From Hippasteria phrygiana (Eukaryota; Echinodermata; Asteroidea; Valvatida; Goniasteridae), in contig JAZGUH010000701.1 of assembly GCA_037893225.1 (NCBI GenBank), positions 205,151 through 269,150 of the forward strand: a stretch of 64,000 nucleotides of DNA, in the 5' to 3' direction. The notes under the pieces were generated by a model. That model had not been told where the DNA came from and made no database searches. It saw nothing but the letters and a program-made list of their open reading frames with translations. Shown here in pieces: positions 21,553 through 36,500 of the stretch. Every line of letters starts with the position of its first letter. Positions within the stretch are counted from its first letter, which is position 1. A program made the position numbers and the translations under genes.

Positions 21553-24500
21553 CTGTGGAATAAGTCATACAGATAGATGACCATGACAAACTACAGCATT
21601 TCTAACGTCTGACAAGAAACATCATGAGCTGGTAAATAAGGTTGAGCCTTGCAAATGTGGATTTGTAACCAGGTTAGAAACCAGCCAGGATATGCCACAC
21701 CCATTGTGTCCTTGAGCAAGGCACTTTGCAGCGATGGGAGTGCTTGGTTGTTGGGCAAGTAACCAGTGATCCAGTATTAATGGAGGGAGGTTGGTTGGTC
21801 TCATAAATGGTGGACGTTACCCCACCTGGGTCTACAGGTCTGAAAATTGGGATCATTTCTCCAGTTTCTGTTGAAGATATATATCTTCTATTCATAAATG
21901 CCTATTGGTCGAGAGCTTGTCACGTGGGTGTGTTTAAACGGTTGTTTAAACACGGCTGGAAGTTGTTTAAACATGGCGAGTCATAACCAGCTGTTCTCAG
22001 CCGATACGCAACAGGGAGAGCGCAGTACGTGCGCGCACAAGATGTACTGAACTTCATAACGTAAGACAACGCTAATGCACGCATATGAAATGCTGCATCT
22101 CGTGCGTGTGCATACGCGCACGTGACAGACAGTCGCGGAGTGCCTTCACGCCCTCACAAGGCCAATACGTACGCATGTATTTTGTACTGAGCAAATGGGA
22201 GAAAAAGTGGGGTGAAAAAGCTTCGCATTTTGTCCTTTTTACGGGAGGTTTTTGCATTCATCGTAAGAAGGCATTTAGAATGGGGATAAAAATGTGATGA
22301 CCCCTTCAGCTCGGTACATTAACAGCGGTCACGCCCCTCCTGGGTTATTATTGACGTGATAAAGACCGGGTCATCACACTTTTATCACCTTATTTTAGAT
22401 TATGTCACCGCCAGAAACAGGTATTTTTGTGATTTTTTTTCTCTTCCCAAGTCTCAGTGAAATACTATCAAAACACTGAAACATATCAAAACCATGATTT
22501 CTTACGTCCTCGTCAATCGTCATTGTTTCAGAAAAATTCCCAATTTAATATCTGTGAATGTCACAGAACCCTCCATCTACTCACCTAGTTCGGACGTGAT
22601 CTGCAGCTTCTCAAACTTCTGAACGGCATCTTCGACCTCCTCCTCTTCACTCTCAAAGAAGCATCCTACGTAGGCCTTGTTCTCCAAGCAGTACTCCAAG
22701 AACCTGGGAACAAAACAAAAGGAGACAGCTTGATGAGTGTTGCAAACTCGAGTTCTATCCCCTTGTTTATAAATTTACATTAGCCCAACACCAACTGTAT
22801 CTTCTAAAATTGACCGTACGATACCTACATTAGATTCAAATAGTCACCCACTCTGGCAAGCTTGGTGGTCGAGTGTTTGCACTAGTCTTCCCAGGTCCCA
22901 GCTTTTTTTTAATAAGCCAGTTCGGTATCTCGAAGGTCAAAGGTTATTCGGGATAAAATTGCAGACGTAATGTCACACGAACATCCATTCTGATTGAATT
23001 TAACGTGTGCACGTTGTGTGACCACCTTGCGCATTCATACGCGCGCATGCACAGCTGAAATACCGAACTGGCTTATTCAGAGAAGACATGTTTTTTTCTT
23101 CAGTTTTAATAGGGGGAGGAAAAACCCAGAGAACAGTTATTCCCGAGGAAAACCCACACAGGTAGGGACTGAAAACCCAATCGACTCAGTGCACCTGGAC
23201 GGGAATCGAACCGGGGTCACCAGAGGTGGAAGGCGAGGAAGGAATCAAGCTAACTGCTCAATGCCTGCTAGAATCAAACTTCGAAATAAAACACAATGAC
23301 ATTTACATAACGGAAAGCTTACATGTTCCAGTTGCCATCCTTAGCCAGCATGTAGGGATTGCCGACAATAATTAGGAGAGCTTTGGCACGAGTCACAGCC
23401 ACGTTCAACCTCTGTGGCAGAGTAATCAAACAATTTGTCATTTGAAAATTAGTCACAAATTTTAATAAATTTTAACAGGACATTTGAAATACCAACTTTA
23501 ATAGCCTAAAAGCTCACCCCATTCCGTACAAAGGTCAATATAATTTCAAAATGTATGGGGTATAAGAAATTAAATCACATTTACAAAAAAAACATCAAAG
23601 ATGCAAAAAATGACTTACAAATACTTGTTTGAAGAATTTTTAATTGTCTTCTCATAGAACAACCCATAACACGTAAAAGCATACAGCAACTTATGTGCCC
23701 CTTTTGCAGAGCGGGTCACATATAGTTGAAATATGAATGGATTGAGTGTGCGCAGGAATGCGCGTATAGATGACAAAAGGACAGGTGATCTTTTCTAAAA
23801 CTGTGGCTATGGCCCTCGTCTGTATGCAAGAAGTTAAAATAAGAACACCAGTTATCACAATGTATGTCTCTAAGGAAATAGAATTTGTTGGCATTCGCTA
23901 CAAACCTTAGGGTTTTTGACGAAGCCCAGCTTGAAATCAATGTCCATCTGGATGTGTTCTGGTTTGGTGCTGCGGACCGTGGACACGATGATGACCAGTC
24001 GCTCCTGACCCTGAAACTCTTCCACCGAGCCCACCTTGATGTCACTAAACTTGCGTTTCTTTAGAACCACTTTGAGCTTTTGCACCTGAAAATTCAGATT
24101 TCAAAATCGAATATTATATTTAATTTTATCTAAAAATTCATCATTGTGTTTTAATAGATATGCAGTTGAATGTAAATGTACACAAGTGTAGTTTCTATCG
24201 TGTACAAGCTTCCCTATTTGATCCTAAGATATTTGTAATTTCATTAACAATGATGTCTTGTTATTGCACATTATTTTACTTTCATGTGTAATCTATTGTG
24301 CATTTTTGTGCATATGCATGTAGTTATTTTTAATGTATTTGTATAATTGAAATCATCCAATACAAGGCTAAAAAGCCCCTCTCGATAAAGGGTTATGATC
24401 AGAGGTGGTACGGTTGGCGATATTTGGAATTGCCAACCATACCACCCTTACATTTTTTGTCTGGGACCAGATCTCAATAGAGGATAATCTTTCAACAGAT

Positions 24501-27500
24501 TCCAGAGAAATTATCCCAGTTTTCAGATGTATAGACCGGGGGTGGGGGGGGGGGATAATTTCGTCTCACTCACCTCCCCTGGGTAAAGAATTGTAATGAC
24601 AGAAATCTACTCACCTGACGACGGTAAGGAGAGATGATGCCGATGTCTGATTCCTTGACACGCATGCCCCCTCTCTTGTTCAGCAAGGCCAGTGTATATT
24701 CTACGACAATTTCAATCTCCGCTTTGTTGAAGAAGGACGGACTTTGCCCCTCCCGTTCATCCAATCCTTGCACCCCGTGGAAAATAACGGGAAAGTCCTG
24801 GAGGGAACAACCAATCAAAGCCACTTGATTAATTTTTTTTAATTTATTTATTTAATTAATTATTATTTTTTTATTTAATTCTTTCTGGTAATAAAACCAA
24901 GCTTTCCTCAAAAGCACATATCGCACTATCACTCAAAAACCTTAAGTAACCTTCAGGAAGACGACAAAGAAATGTTCAATTAAGAGTTCTTGTGCACTTT
25001 CACATCACATTTTGATTACCTGGGGGTAAAAACTACCTTTACACCAGTTACTGACACTATTTCAAAAACACTAATCTCTCAATGCACAAAGTGCACGTAA
25101 ATGTACATAATAAGAAACAAAATGCATATGGTGTAAACATAAAATGGCAGATGTTAAATAGCGGCTGACCTCATAGTTCACTAATAATCATGGTTTCTTC
25201 CCATAATAAATCAGACTGTGTGCCCAAAATAAAGATTCTTGCCGTTCTTGAAATTGTCAATCTCAGCATCAGACATTAGTCACAGCAACTGATTTATGGG
25301 CTGGCAGAGAAGTCAATCACAAGTCAATCACAAGTCAATCACAAGTCAATCACAAGTCAATCACAAGTCAATCACAAGTCACTTCAAATGAACAGCCCTA
25401 CATTTTAATTATAACTACAGCACCGAAGACAAGAAATCAGACCATCCACAGTATTCTGTGTAAACAAAGTTCGCCTTTGACTGCTACAGAACCTTTTGGG
25501 GTAGTTTCTCCCATCCACACAGTGACTCCCGTGCAATCTGGTCAGCGTGCACCTCCAGCTCATTAGCATAGAACATCTGATTGGGTAGTTTCAGGATGGC
25601 GGGGTGGGAGCGGTAGTTACGAAGAAGCTTGGTCAGGACTCGGTTGTCGAAGTTGGGTACCTCTCCCTTGCGTTTGTAGACCTCGTTCTTGGTCATCAGA
25701 CGTTCCAAAAGTGACCGCTCTGTTGGGTTTTCAAAAAAATCATACTGGTAAAAAAATTCTAACCTGGATCTGGACACTAGTGTTTGGGCCGACATGTGGA
25801 TTGGTTTTTCAGTCCCTGAAAATTATTTTGGGATTTTTCTTTGTTTTCCCTTCACAGGTTTCTGCAGGGTTGCAAGCTACAATGCTTTTGAGGAATCCTT
25901 GGTTTCAGTAACAGAAATAAATAATAATAATATTAATATTATTACAACAATTTAACTCTGCTAGACAAACTCGGGTACCTAATCCATATTTCAGGGCCAG
26001 CGGTGACCTCAGGATAGGTCCAAGCTGCTTGGGGTCACCGGCCAGCACCACTTGACCTCCTTCAGGATTGTTTGGATTCAGGAGATTGGACAGGGATATG
26101 ATGGCCTCTGGCTCCACGGCATGGCCTGCCTCGTCGATGAAGACATGGGTGAAGTGGTCGTAGGGAAAGTCTCGAGCTGTTGCCAATCTGAGTACGGGAC
26201 ATAAGCAACTCAGTTGCAAACTCGGAATATACTCCAGTGGGTCATGTCTCAAACCGTGGCTTCGGCTTTGGATTATTATTATTTTGTTATGCAAGTTGAC
26301 TATCACAAGGCCAAAGGCCACTCGAGGTGTGGGCTACAGAGGAAAGTGTGAAAGAACCAGCCCCTCACACTGAAACAAGACAAGATAATCTAATCTCTTC
26401 ACAGTATGAATAGGGTCGGGATGGGTAACTAGTCCACTGCAAGGCATTAATAATGCCTCTACCCATATTAAGCATAGAAGTTACGGTTACGGGTACTTGA
26501 TTCCATAATCTTGAACCGGTTTCTGACATTAGCGGTCGGGTACTAGGGTACCCGGTTTGGATGCACAGCCCTAATGTGGATTGTGTTTTCAGTCTCTACC
26601 TGACTGTGTGGGCTTTTGCCAGGAATAACTGTTTGCTGGGGTTTTTCTTCTGCGACTTAAAACTGAAAATTCTCTTGTATTCTAGTAATTCAAAAGCTGG
26701 GTGACCGGTGCTAATGCACTGATCTAGAAAATTAAATACAATTCCGGACTTTGGTATATTTTGAAACTGAGCTAACCTCCCAGCTGTGCACAAAGTCGTC
26801 ACTAGAATCCGTTTCTTCATCAAATCCTCCTTAGAAGGAAAGAAATTATCCCCCGTCATTTTGTCATAGTTGCAGCACTCCTTGTCCTGTAATCCAAAAC
26901 AGAAAAAGAATTGTTTTGTAAATATTGTTTTGGAGTGTTGAGGGTGATATCTTTAGCATTGAGCACCCTGTTATCAATGTTGTGACATTTTACTCACTGA
27001 TCTGAATTAAACTTCATCTTACTTATCGATTTTACTATGATAAAGTTGATATTAAAATTTATAAACGAATTACAAAGCATGCTTTTTGAGTGCAAAATTT
27101 TTGGAGATGCAATAAATCCGGTCTAAAAAATGTTTTAAATGTTGTCACTTGAAATATTCACATACCTTCAGGGTTTGGTCCACATTTTTCCAGTCTCGGC
27201 TCAGGGCGTTGATCCTGAAGAGGGTTGTCATGGCGATGGGGGTTCCCGTACCAGTAAGAAGCCGCTGGGCGATCAAATCAGCCGCGCTGTTGGAGGGGGC
27301 ACATGCCAAGATGCGACTCTGGGGCAGTACCTTGTAAACCTGCACCAGCATTGGACAGAATGCAATCCCACGGATTTAATGGTTGAAATAAGCCAGTTCG
27401 GTATTTCAAAGGTCAAAGGTTATTCGGGATAAAATTGCTGACGTAATGTCGGGCCATGTTACGCGAACGCCCATTCTGATTGAATTTAACACGTGCGCGT

Positions 27501-30500
27501 TGTGCGATCACCGTTTGCCTTAGGTCACGCAGGTCATTCAGGATAAAATGTCATTGTGCACATGCGCAGTTGAAATACCGAACTGGCTTACAAGTCAAGG
27601 CACATCAAATTAGAGTCCCGGTGTACTGAAGCTCCAGAATACTTCCGTTGTCATTTTGTACTCATTTCTCAGTCAAGCAACGAGTCAAATAAAACAATCC
27701 CAATGTGTTATGTGTTCAATGAGTCATGAGGTTGGCCTAGTTGTACTTTCCATGCCTTCTACCACTCTGACCTCTGTTCGAATCCCACAGGGTCGACATA
27801 TGGTTTTCAGTCCCTGCTTGTGGGTGTTCTTGAGAATATTACTCTCAGGTTTTCCTCCCAAATCTAAAAGTGTTGACATACATATGATCCTTCTTCTAAA
27901 GCGTTGCATTTATTTTAAGTGGGAAACTATGTGTTAACCCCTTGCGTACGGGTATTATATGGGGGTGCCGGGGCACCATGCCGGCTTGTGCAGCCAAGCA
28001 TAACGTACACAATATCCCAATAATGGATTGAAAATGCAGAGATTGGCGTGTATAGATGTCAACCGGCCAGGTGGCAATTTTCAATCCGCACATATATGTG
28101 TCAACCGGGTGCAAGATGTTAAGCCCAGTTCATGTCACACGAATGCGAATGTGAAGCAAATTTACTACAATCTTCACCAAATATTTGCCTGCGAGTTTGC
28201 AAAAGTTGAACACATTTCAACTTGTGTGAATCTTTGACGCACATGTTTCATAACGTCAAATTCATTTCGCATTCTTGTTCGCATAAAGTATGAATTAACC
28301 AGCCTTTACTAAAAGATTCCCATTGTGAATGAATTAACAAAGTAATTGGAGACTTCAACTGTTCATTTACTTCATTTTGCCATATTTCATACCTGTTTGA
28401 TGGACTCCACAATGGTAACAGTCTTGCCTGTGCCTGGAGGCCCAAACACTAGATATGGTGCGGGGCGGGAACTGCCTTGTAGGATATGCTGAATGGCTCT
28501 AACCTGCTCTGTATTTGCGGCTAGCTTCTGGTTAAATAACTGGTGGGCAAACTTCCTACAAGTACAAGACATACACTTGAGTGGGCACACCTTTTTCACC
28601 CACACGACTAGATAGCCTTGGAGTGATCATATTGGATTGATTCTACTTTTGCACCGAGAGTATAATTCGCACAGTTCTCACTTTTATTTTCTTCAGAAAC
28701 AGCTTCATTTTCTCAAGTGTTCTTGACTCTAACAACTTCAAAAGGTTATAGCGTGGGCTAAGAACGAGCATGGCAACACACAATATATAAATTTAATGCT
28801 TATAACCTGTACTGTCATAATCCCAATTTTAAAATTTGGCTGCATTCCATCTCGTTTATGGTACAAGGTCACATTTTTGTCATGGATCCCCTGATGTTCA
28901 TTGCAGTAATTCAACTGTATTAAAAGTAATGTAACGTAATACTTTGTTCTGGGATGTGGCCCAATTTCAAAGAATCAGTAATGGGATTCTGTGCTCATAG
29001 CCTGAAATTTTGTGCTAACCAAACTACCAAAGAAATTCTGTGCTATTCCCGTCAGCACAGAATCCTGAGTTACGGGATGTACGCATGTATATAAGCCAAA
29101 AGTCGTTGCTAGTCCAAAAAATATGCCAACAGTTTTGCGGAATGTTCTGCTACAGCTGCGATTTCTTTGCTAATGGTAAAGCTGAGCATGAAATTGGTCC
29201 AAGTTTTTAATTTGAAGTTTTTCAGAAGAGGAGAAAGGTGTAAGAATACTTTTCCTCCGGCACAGCACACAGCGATGGTTTGCCTCCTAGGGAAGTAGAC
29301 GCTGGGAAGAGGACTTTCTGCAGGTCGGCATACTTGGGTGCTTCCTCAACTGCAAAATGCTGCAGGCGTAGGGGAAAGCGATTGAAGGTGAACTCGATGT
29401 CTACTTTGATCCCCGCTACAAACCGATCCAAGAACCTGCAAAGAAAGAACTTTTCCTTGGAGTCCACTCTGACCAGAAATTACAATTCCATTGGTTATCG
29501 ACTCCATATATCCTGTACGAAGTGTGCATTTGGCCAAGCATTTACCCAAAATATTGCAATGGGGTTTTAACAGATTAAAGGTATGTCAGTAGCCCAAATA
29601 TGGTTGTGGAAGTGCTGTGTGTGGTCTTTTCAGGGAATCAGCAATCTTTCCTTTTTTCCTTTGGAGTTGGGGAGTTTCGAAATCAGTGAGTTCGTGCCAA
29701 CAATAGCAAACCAATTTTGCTCGCTTAGTGCTATTTCATGGCTAAGTCGTGCTAACGTGCGCATGGAGATTTCTATTGCTGCATCACTGTTTTTAAGCAA
29801 ATTCTGCCTCAGACCAAGAGCTCTTCCCTATGCTTAACCCCTTGCCTCCGGCTGTTATTGATGGGGCGCTGGTATGCCAAGAATGGGGGCTGTGCAGCCA
29901 AGCGTAAATGCAAACAATAGGCACCACACTGAATAGAGTGGTCCTATTCATCGCACTTGGAGCCCCTTTTGTGTGAATAAAAGCTTTGTTTGAAAAAGCT
30001 CCATCTTTTCATTACACTCCCATTCAAGAACAATATAGTTAAAACATGAACGGATTGAGTATGTCCAGGAATGCGCTTATAGACATCAACCGGCCAGGTG
30101 TTCTTCTATAAACTGCAGCTATGGCCATCGTCTGTATACAAGAGTTTAAAACTTATGGTCTCTATGGATGGAGGTTCTACCCCAAGAAACTTAATCCTCT
30201 TAACTTACTCTTGCTTGAAGCCTAGCAACACTTCCTCCATCTCCACGCGGTGGACGTAGCCCTTGTAGGTCTTGACCTGCTCCTGGTGTGGATTAGATCG
30301 GTCAGCCATGTAACGGGCAAAGAGGTGGTCTCCCTTCAGGACAGAAGGACGATTTTCGGCCAGTCCTGGGACCTGCGGGTCAAGTGAAAAAGTGACAGCA
30401 TGTGCAGTTCCACACTGTGCATTTAGAAAAGGTTGCCAGGTTCGTCTAAAAGTACGTCTATCCCCCAAAATTATGTTTTCTTTTTAAAAAAAATAAAAAA

Positions 30501-33500
30501 AATTATTAAAGTTTTTAAAAATAAAACACTTTATTAAAGTGTTTTATGGAATTTGACAATAAATCAAAAATATCCAAAATATCCTAAAATATCCAAAACT
30601 TTCTGAAACTTGTGTTATAAAAACTCTAAGGCACACCAATTCTTTATTAAGTCCAACTAAATTTATAGCCTTAAAGATGCTGCATCCATGCTTTTTGGAC
30701 ATGATACCTGGAAAAACAAATTTTCAAATTGAATTGCTAATTGTTAATTTGAGATAAAATATTAGCTTTCCAATCGCACATTCCACAAACAAATTAATTG
30801 AAAGTAAGTAACAGTTTATATGTTTAAATTGCTGCAGTAGGACAGAGACGCTTCTATTTCTACAGTGTTAACATATAGGGCAATCATCGTGCATTAAGGA
30901 CCAAATACACCGCAGAGCATTGTGAGCATTTTTTTGTTCTAAAAATACAGTTTTCCTCTATTATTCCTCTATTATTCGTTTATTTTCAGTCAGAGCAGGA
31001 ACTGCATATGCTGTCAATGGAGTTTCAAGGAAAAGGCCCTCAAAATCTCAGAATATTGATGGGATTTACTTATTTGTGGGCTGTTGCGGTCCTCCAGTTT
31101 GGAGTACGAGTGGAAGAACCTGGCAGGCTATTTTAGGCTAAGGGTTTGGAGGTAAGAACGTATGAGAAATCCCTTTCTGTCAATACCGGGACTGTTAAGA
31201 ACTGCTGACTTCGTACAGCCATAACCATCGGTGAGCGAGATTGGAAAAACTTACTTTTAACTTCATAAATCGGCCCTCCTGCCTCAGGGTAACACCGTTC
31301 ATGTCGTAGCGTCTGATATCCACCTCCATCTGACACTCCTCAATGTGCAGCAGGTCCGACAGCTTGCGGTCGTATTTGTCCCAGCAAAGAGGAGCTTCTA
31401 TGTTTTTCCTGAAAGTTGATAAAATAGTTGCGAGGGTCAAACGACAAATTTATTGATACCTAAATGGCTTTTAAAAAAATTTTAAAAACAGATTGCGAAG
31501 ACAGACGACTATTTGGGAAGATGTAAGTAGACACAGATGCAGTTTTAAACCAAATACTGGCAGGGGGGTGGGGTATTTAATTTTTTATTTTTTAATGTAG
31601 CTAATTTCTGAGATTCTGTTACAATTTTTTCTTTAAAGTTTGTCAGATTTTAATTCTTGTAAAAATTCAGACTTTCTCGAAAAATTTCAGACTAAAATAA
31701 AATTACATTTTTAAAGTAAACAAAGAAACTGGCAGGAGCGGGATTCAAACCTGCGACCTCCGGAATACCGTACCGGCGCTCTACCAACTGAGCTATCTGG
31801 CCCTATGTTGGCGGTCTCCCAGATTGTCAGTATTAGGTAAATATTTTCAAGTGGCTTAGCTGAGTATTTGTTAATAGGTCAAACCCCCCCGAGACCATGG
31901 GGGTGGAGGGTTGCACCCCATCCCCCAACCGGCAATTAACACTTAAAATTGAAAATTTAACTCCAAGAAGGGTAGATGGCTGTCCCCCCCCCCCTCCCTA
32001 AAAGTCTTGGCTTCAGTTGCAGCTTCCAAATAATTTTCTTTATAGTTCTGTTCATTGTAAATGAAATTCAATTCATGTTATATGCCATACATTTTTCTCT
32101 CCTTTTCTTATTAGACAAATATTCTCATAAAACTGCGGCTTTATTTCGCGGCATACTTGACTTCCTCCATTTCATCCTTGCTGTTGATCTGGTAGCGGAG
32201 GTGGTTTGGCACAAAGTACAGCTTGAGGTCTCGCATTTTCAGCTTGCTGTCTCTGGACCTATTTTAGATGAAAAACGGTGGGGGTGGTTAAAGACAAAAC
32301 AGAGGTAGTCACAACCAAGACAGGTGAGGTAATCTGTGTAAATTACAATCCCTATCGCAACAATCAAAGACTTGAATTCATGTCAAAGTTGACATAATCT
32401 AAGGAAAATAATTTTTTTAAATGTCTAAAACGATTGCTGGCTTTGTCAAAAATATGCAGTGGTAAAGAAAAATTTTGCAACCGGGCATTTTGCAACCGGG
32501 CATTTGTTTTAAACTCAACTCAGTTTAGAATTCATTGCAGCCTTGCTGATTAGGTTTTTAGACCACACTACTGTTGCCATGGATTGACCAATCACTTTCA
32601 TTAACTTACACCAGTGGTGGGACTCCATCTACAATCTCTCCCTTTGCCCGCCGACGTGATTCTCTTGACGGGCGCTGGTAGGGTACAGTAGGGGGCAGGT
32701 CTGCCGCTATCTCTCCCTGAACTTCAAACTTCAAGAATCGCATAATCTGAAACACCTGCAGTAAGAAAAACAATTCAGAATGGTAAGAAAAACAATTCAG
32801 AATGGTAAAAAAAACGTGGCCATTTTATTTTAATAATGGCAAGTACTTCCAGTACAATATAACATTTATTTATTTATATATTTATTTATTTATTTATTTA
32901 TTTATTTATTTGCAAACCTCATCAAATAAAGGAAAGCAGATCAACAAATACATCAATAAATTAACTGTCAAATATTACACATAAAAACAAAATTACATTG
33001 GCTTGTCAATGACAACCAAAATCAAACAATACAATGACAGTCGAAACTCAGATCAGCAAGACACAGAGAGGATTTTGTTCTGATCAAGTGATCGATGGAG
33101 TTCCAGAGGCGAGGCCCATAGTGCCTAAAGAGTGTTCATAGAGTAAGATGAGTGAGTGAATAGCAGATTGTTATGTGACCTAGTGAAGTTGCTCTATAAA
33201 TTAAAAAAAATCTGAAGCAACTTTATGACTTAGAATGAAAGTGCAAGTCGTTTTGACGATTATAACATGCCCAGAAGCCTACCGTGTTGTCATTCTCTGG
33301 TTTGAAGGCCATGAGAAGTGGGCTCTGCATAACACCGATGCAGTCGGACTTGACATGCACTTGAATGTTGCATTCCATTCCTGCAGAAAAGAAAACAATT
33401 TCTCTCGATTACTGCTCATTGCAAGTCCCCCCTATTTTTTTTCAAAGCATCACTGCCTAATTTCCAGAGACCACCCAAGAATTTGCACATGAAGGAATAC

Positions 33501-36500
33501 ACTGAAAACGTTAAACCATCCTGTGTGATCATGGACAGTTGGAGGAGTTGATTTTTATTAAAACACTAGGAAAGAAATGAGAAAGTCTTACTCACCAGGC
33601 TGTAGAAGTAAGTCATCTTGTAGATCAGGCAAAATGATTCCTGGCTGAGCTTTCAGCATCAAACATGCAAGAAACTCGTGGGACTGGAATCCACTGTAAG
33701 GATAAAGCTCGTATTAGGCTTTCCAACATACAAATAACACATTTTGGGGGCTGTAGTAGCCACAAGTTAATTAACATTTCTCGGAGGTCGCAGGTTCGAA
33801 TCCCGCTCCTGTCAGTTTTCTTTGTTCACTTTGAAAATTCATTCTTATTGACCTGGTCAGTTTCCCTTGTGGTTTGTTTGACAAAGGTATAAGTTAAAAA
33901 GTCGTATCCTCATTGAGTGATCCCCGCAATGTCGCTTGCCAGGTTGTATCGGCAACATAAGATAGCTCAGTTGGTAGAGCACCGGTTACTGTATTCCGGA
34001 AGTCGCAGGTTCAAATACCGCTCCTACCAGTTTTCTTTGTTCCCTTTGAAACTTCCTTTCTCGTTTCTGTTAGAACTTTTAATTGTTTTTGCTACTTGTT
34101 CGACGATGACAAAATGTATTAACTTTTTGGTTAAAAATGTTTGTGTTACAGTTTTTTGGAGTTTGTCAATATAGGGAATTAATTTTGTTTGTTTTAATAT
34201 TCCTTATTTTTTTAATTTTCTTGCCAATTTTGTCAGTTTTCTTTCACATCGTTTTAAGCCGATTTTAACTCAATCAAGTGATTTTTGAAATGTTTTTATC
34301 CAGGTCAGTCGGTGTGGAGATTCTTGATAGGAACTCAGTTTACTCTTTTAGTTAATCCACTGGGCACCAACTAACTTTGTTTCTTTCTTCTTGTACCTGT
34401 CCATTATTTTTATCCGTTTACTATAATACATTGTATATGCATGTATCCTTTTCCCGGAAAATAAATATTACCAAACAAATTTAGCAAGTGCAAATAAGGC
34501 CCTCTTTGGCTTACCTAGTGTTGGAGACCTTTATACTGAAGTTCGATGTAGTTTTGACTCCCATGCAAAATGCTATGGTCCCATTGTCATCCTCATAGTC
34601 ACTTGTCACATTTATGCCATTCCGATTTTTCACCATCATGTCCCTAAAATTGTTTAAACAGATATGTAAATATAGACAAATCTGGCGACCAAAATTACTG
34701 CAAGGTAGATAAAAACTTTTAGCAAAATATTATTTTACAAAATGTGAACGATATATCAAATTAGGAAAAAGGAGAACGGGTAGTCTAGTACGTCATACGT
34801 ACGTCATTCGCCATTGTTCTGGTTCATGCGCCAGTCTTAACCCCTTGACCCCGGATTTTAGCTGGGAGGTGCCGGGGCACCAGGTCGGCTTGTGCAGCCA
34901 AGCATAACGTACACAATAACCCAATAATGGATTGAAAGTGCAGAGATTGACACAAATAGAAGTCAACCGGCCTGGTGACCTTTTTCAATCTGCACTTATT
35001 TGTGTCAACCGTACGCAAGGGGTTAATAGCGTAGACCATATGCAGTATAAGGCGGTCGTCGCATATAATTTAGGTACGTACGTTCACTTACGTCCGCAGC
35101 GCCAGAGGATGCAGTACAGGGGTTTTGGGGGCCGGGCTTCTCTTCCCGACAATGAGCCAATCATGCATGTTTTCATATATTGTAAAATTAATTTTGAATT
35201 TATCATCCATATTTATGGCCGTTTCATGGTTCAGATCTTCGTAAAAGCAAAATATTACAGAAAACAAAATCAACCACACGTAAAAGTCCTATAGCCGGCG
35301 GCTCGGAGGTGCCCGGAAGTTCAATCGTGACCTTTATGCGCGAGACTTACACTGTCCATTGCGTTATGCATAATGCGTAATGTGTCAAAAGAGAATTACA
35401 TGAAAAGCAATGAATCACTCAAAACGGATAAAGCAAGACGCATTGCAGATAATTGGAAGTATGCCCACTGCATTTCCTGTTTATGCATGACTCATTACAC
35501 ATAACGCAATATATGGTCACATGATTCCTGGCCTTATTGTACATGTATAAATCTTCACACGTAGCACATAATAAGACAATACATGTTAGAAGTCTAAATA
35601 AAGTGCAGTCGTAAGTAAGTGTAGAGTGTAATAAGTGCTTTTTTTCCAGCTCCACTAGTTTATTACATAATTCATTTGTGGGACGACTCTATTAAATTGA
35701 AATTTTCAGTCAGAAAATAGACATATACAACTTTTAAAATTCACAGATAAATCTGCAATTCAGCTTAAAAATTGTGAAAACCAATTCCCGATTTAACTTT
35801 GAAACTCTTTCTTATTATGTGCTGTTAAAATACAAAAACAGTAGAAAAAGCAATTGTCTATTTCTTTTTTTTGTTTCTGGCTACTTATTTACCTTTTTTC
35901 CTTCAGAAACTTCAAGCTCATCTGCTGCAGGTGCTTTTTCCCACTCAGGTGGCTCCGGAACGACTTCAGTGAGTTGCCCATCACGTCACAGTTGGCACAG
36001 TAGAATGGGTGCTCAGAGGACCTCTTCTTGGCTGAGCCGGCCTGGTTAAGAGCCAGGTCATGCATGTGGAGTGTGGCATACTGGTCCTTGGCAAGGTGGC
36101 CACTTGTAATATGAACCTGGTCATTCTTGTACTTTACCTTGCCGTTCATGCGTAGAGTGTAAAGTATGGAGGAAAAATTGATGCCTGTAGGGGCAGATAA
36201 GAGGCACAATGTGAAGGGAAAGATTTAGAAGATTATGACAAGATTTAAATACTAAGCATAAAACAAACCTTGCTTAGTAAAATCCAAGTTACCAGCCAAA
36301 ACTCTATGTAATATTGCTTGTGACTGGTACTTTTTACAATGTAGCTGTTGTTTGCTTATCAAGCACATGGAGTTTTTGCTGGTAACCTGATTTTTCTTAA
36401 AGCAAGTTTTTTTTTTGTGCTTAAGTGGAATTTTTGTGCTTAATTAAGCAGCTCTATGAAATTGTTAAAAAGTCGATATTTGAGACTAAAATTTGATCAA

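Noticed and set aside
22577..22703. Ending the MOV10 CDS at the in-frame TAG at 22577-22579
   Set aside because: A consensus donor precedes it and a downstream exon in the right phase encodes the conserved DPEWRSED end.
33958..34030. A genuine tRNA gene
   Set aside because: A and B boxes are present but the anticodon arm is poor, and the same head with the same non-tRNA tail recurs at 31725 and 45155, which marks a SINE.
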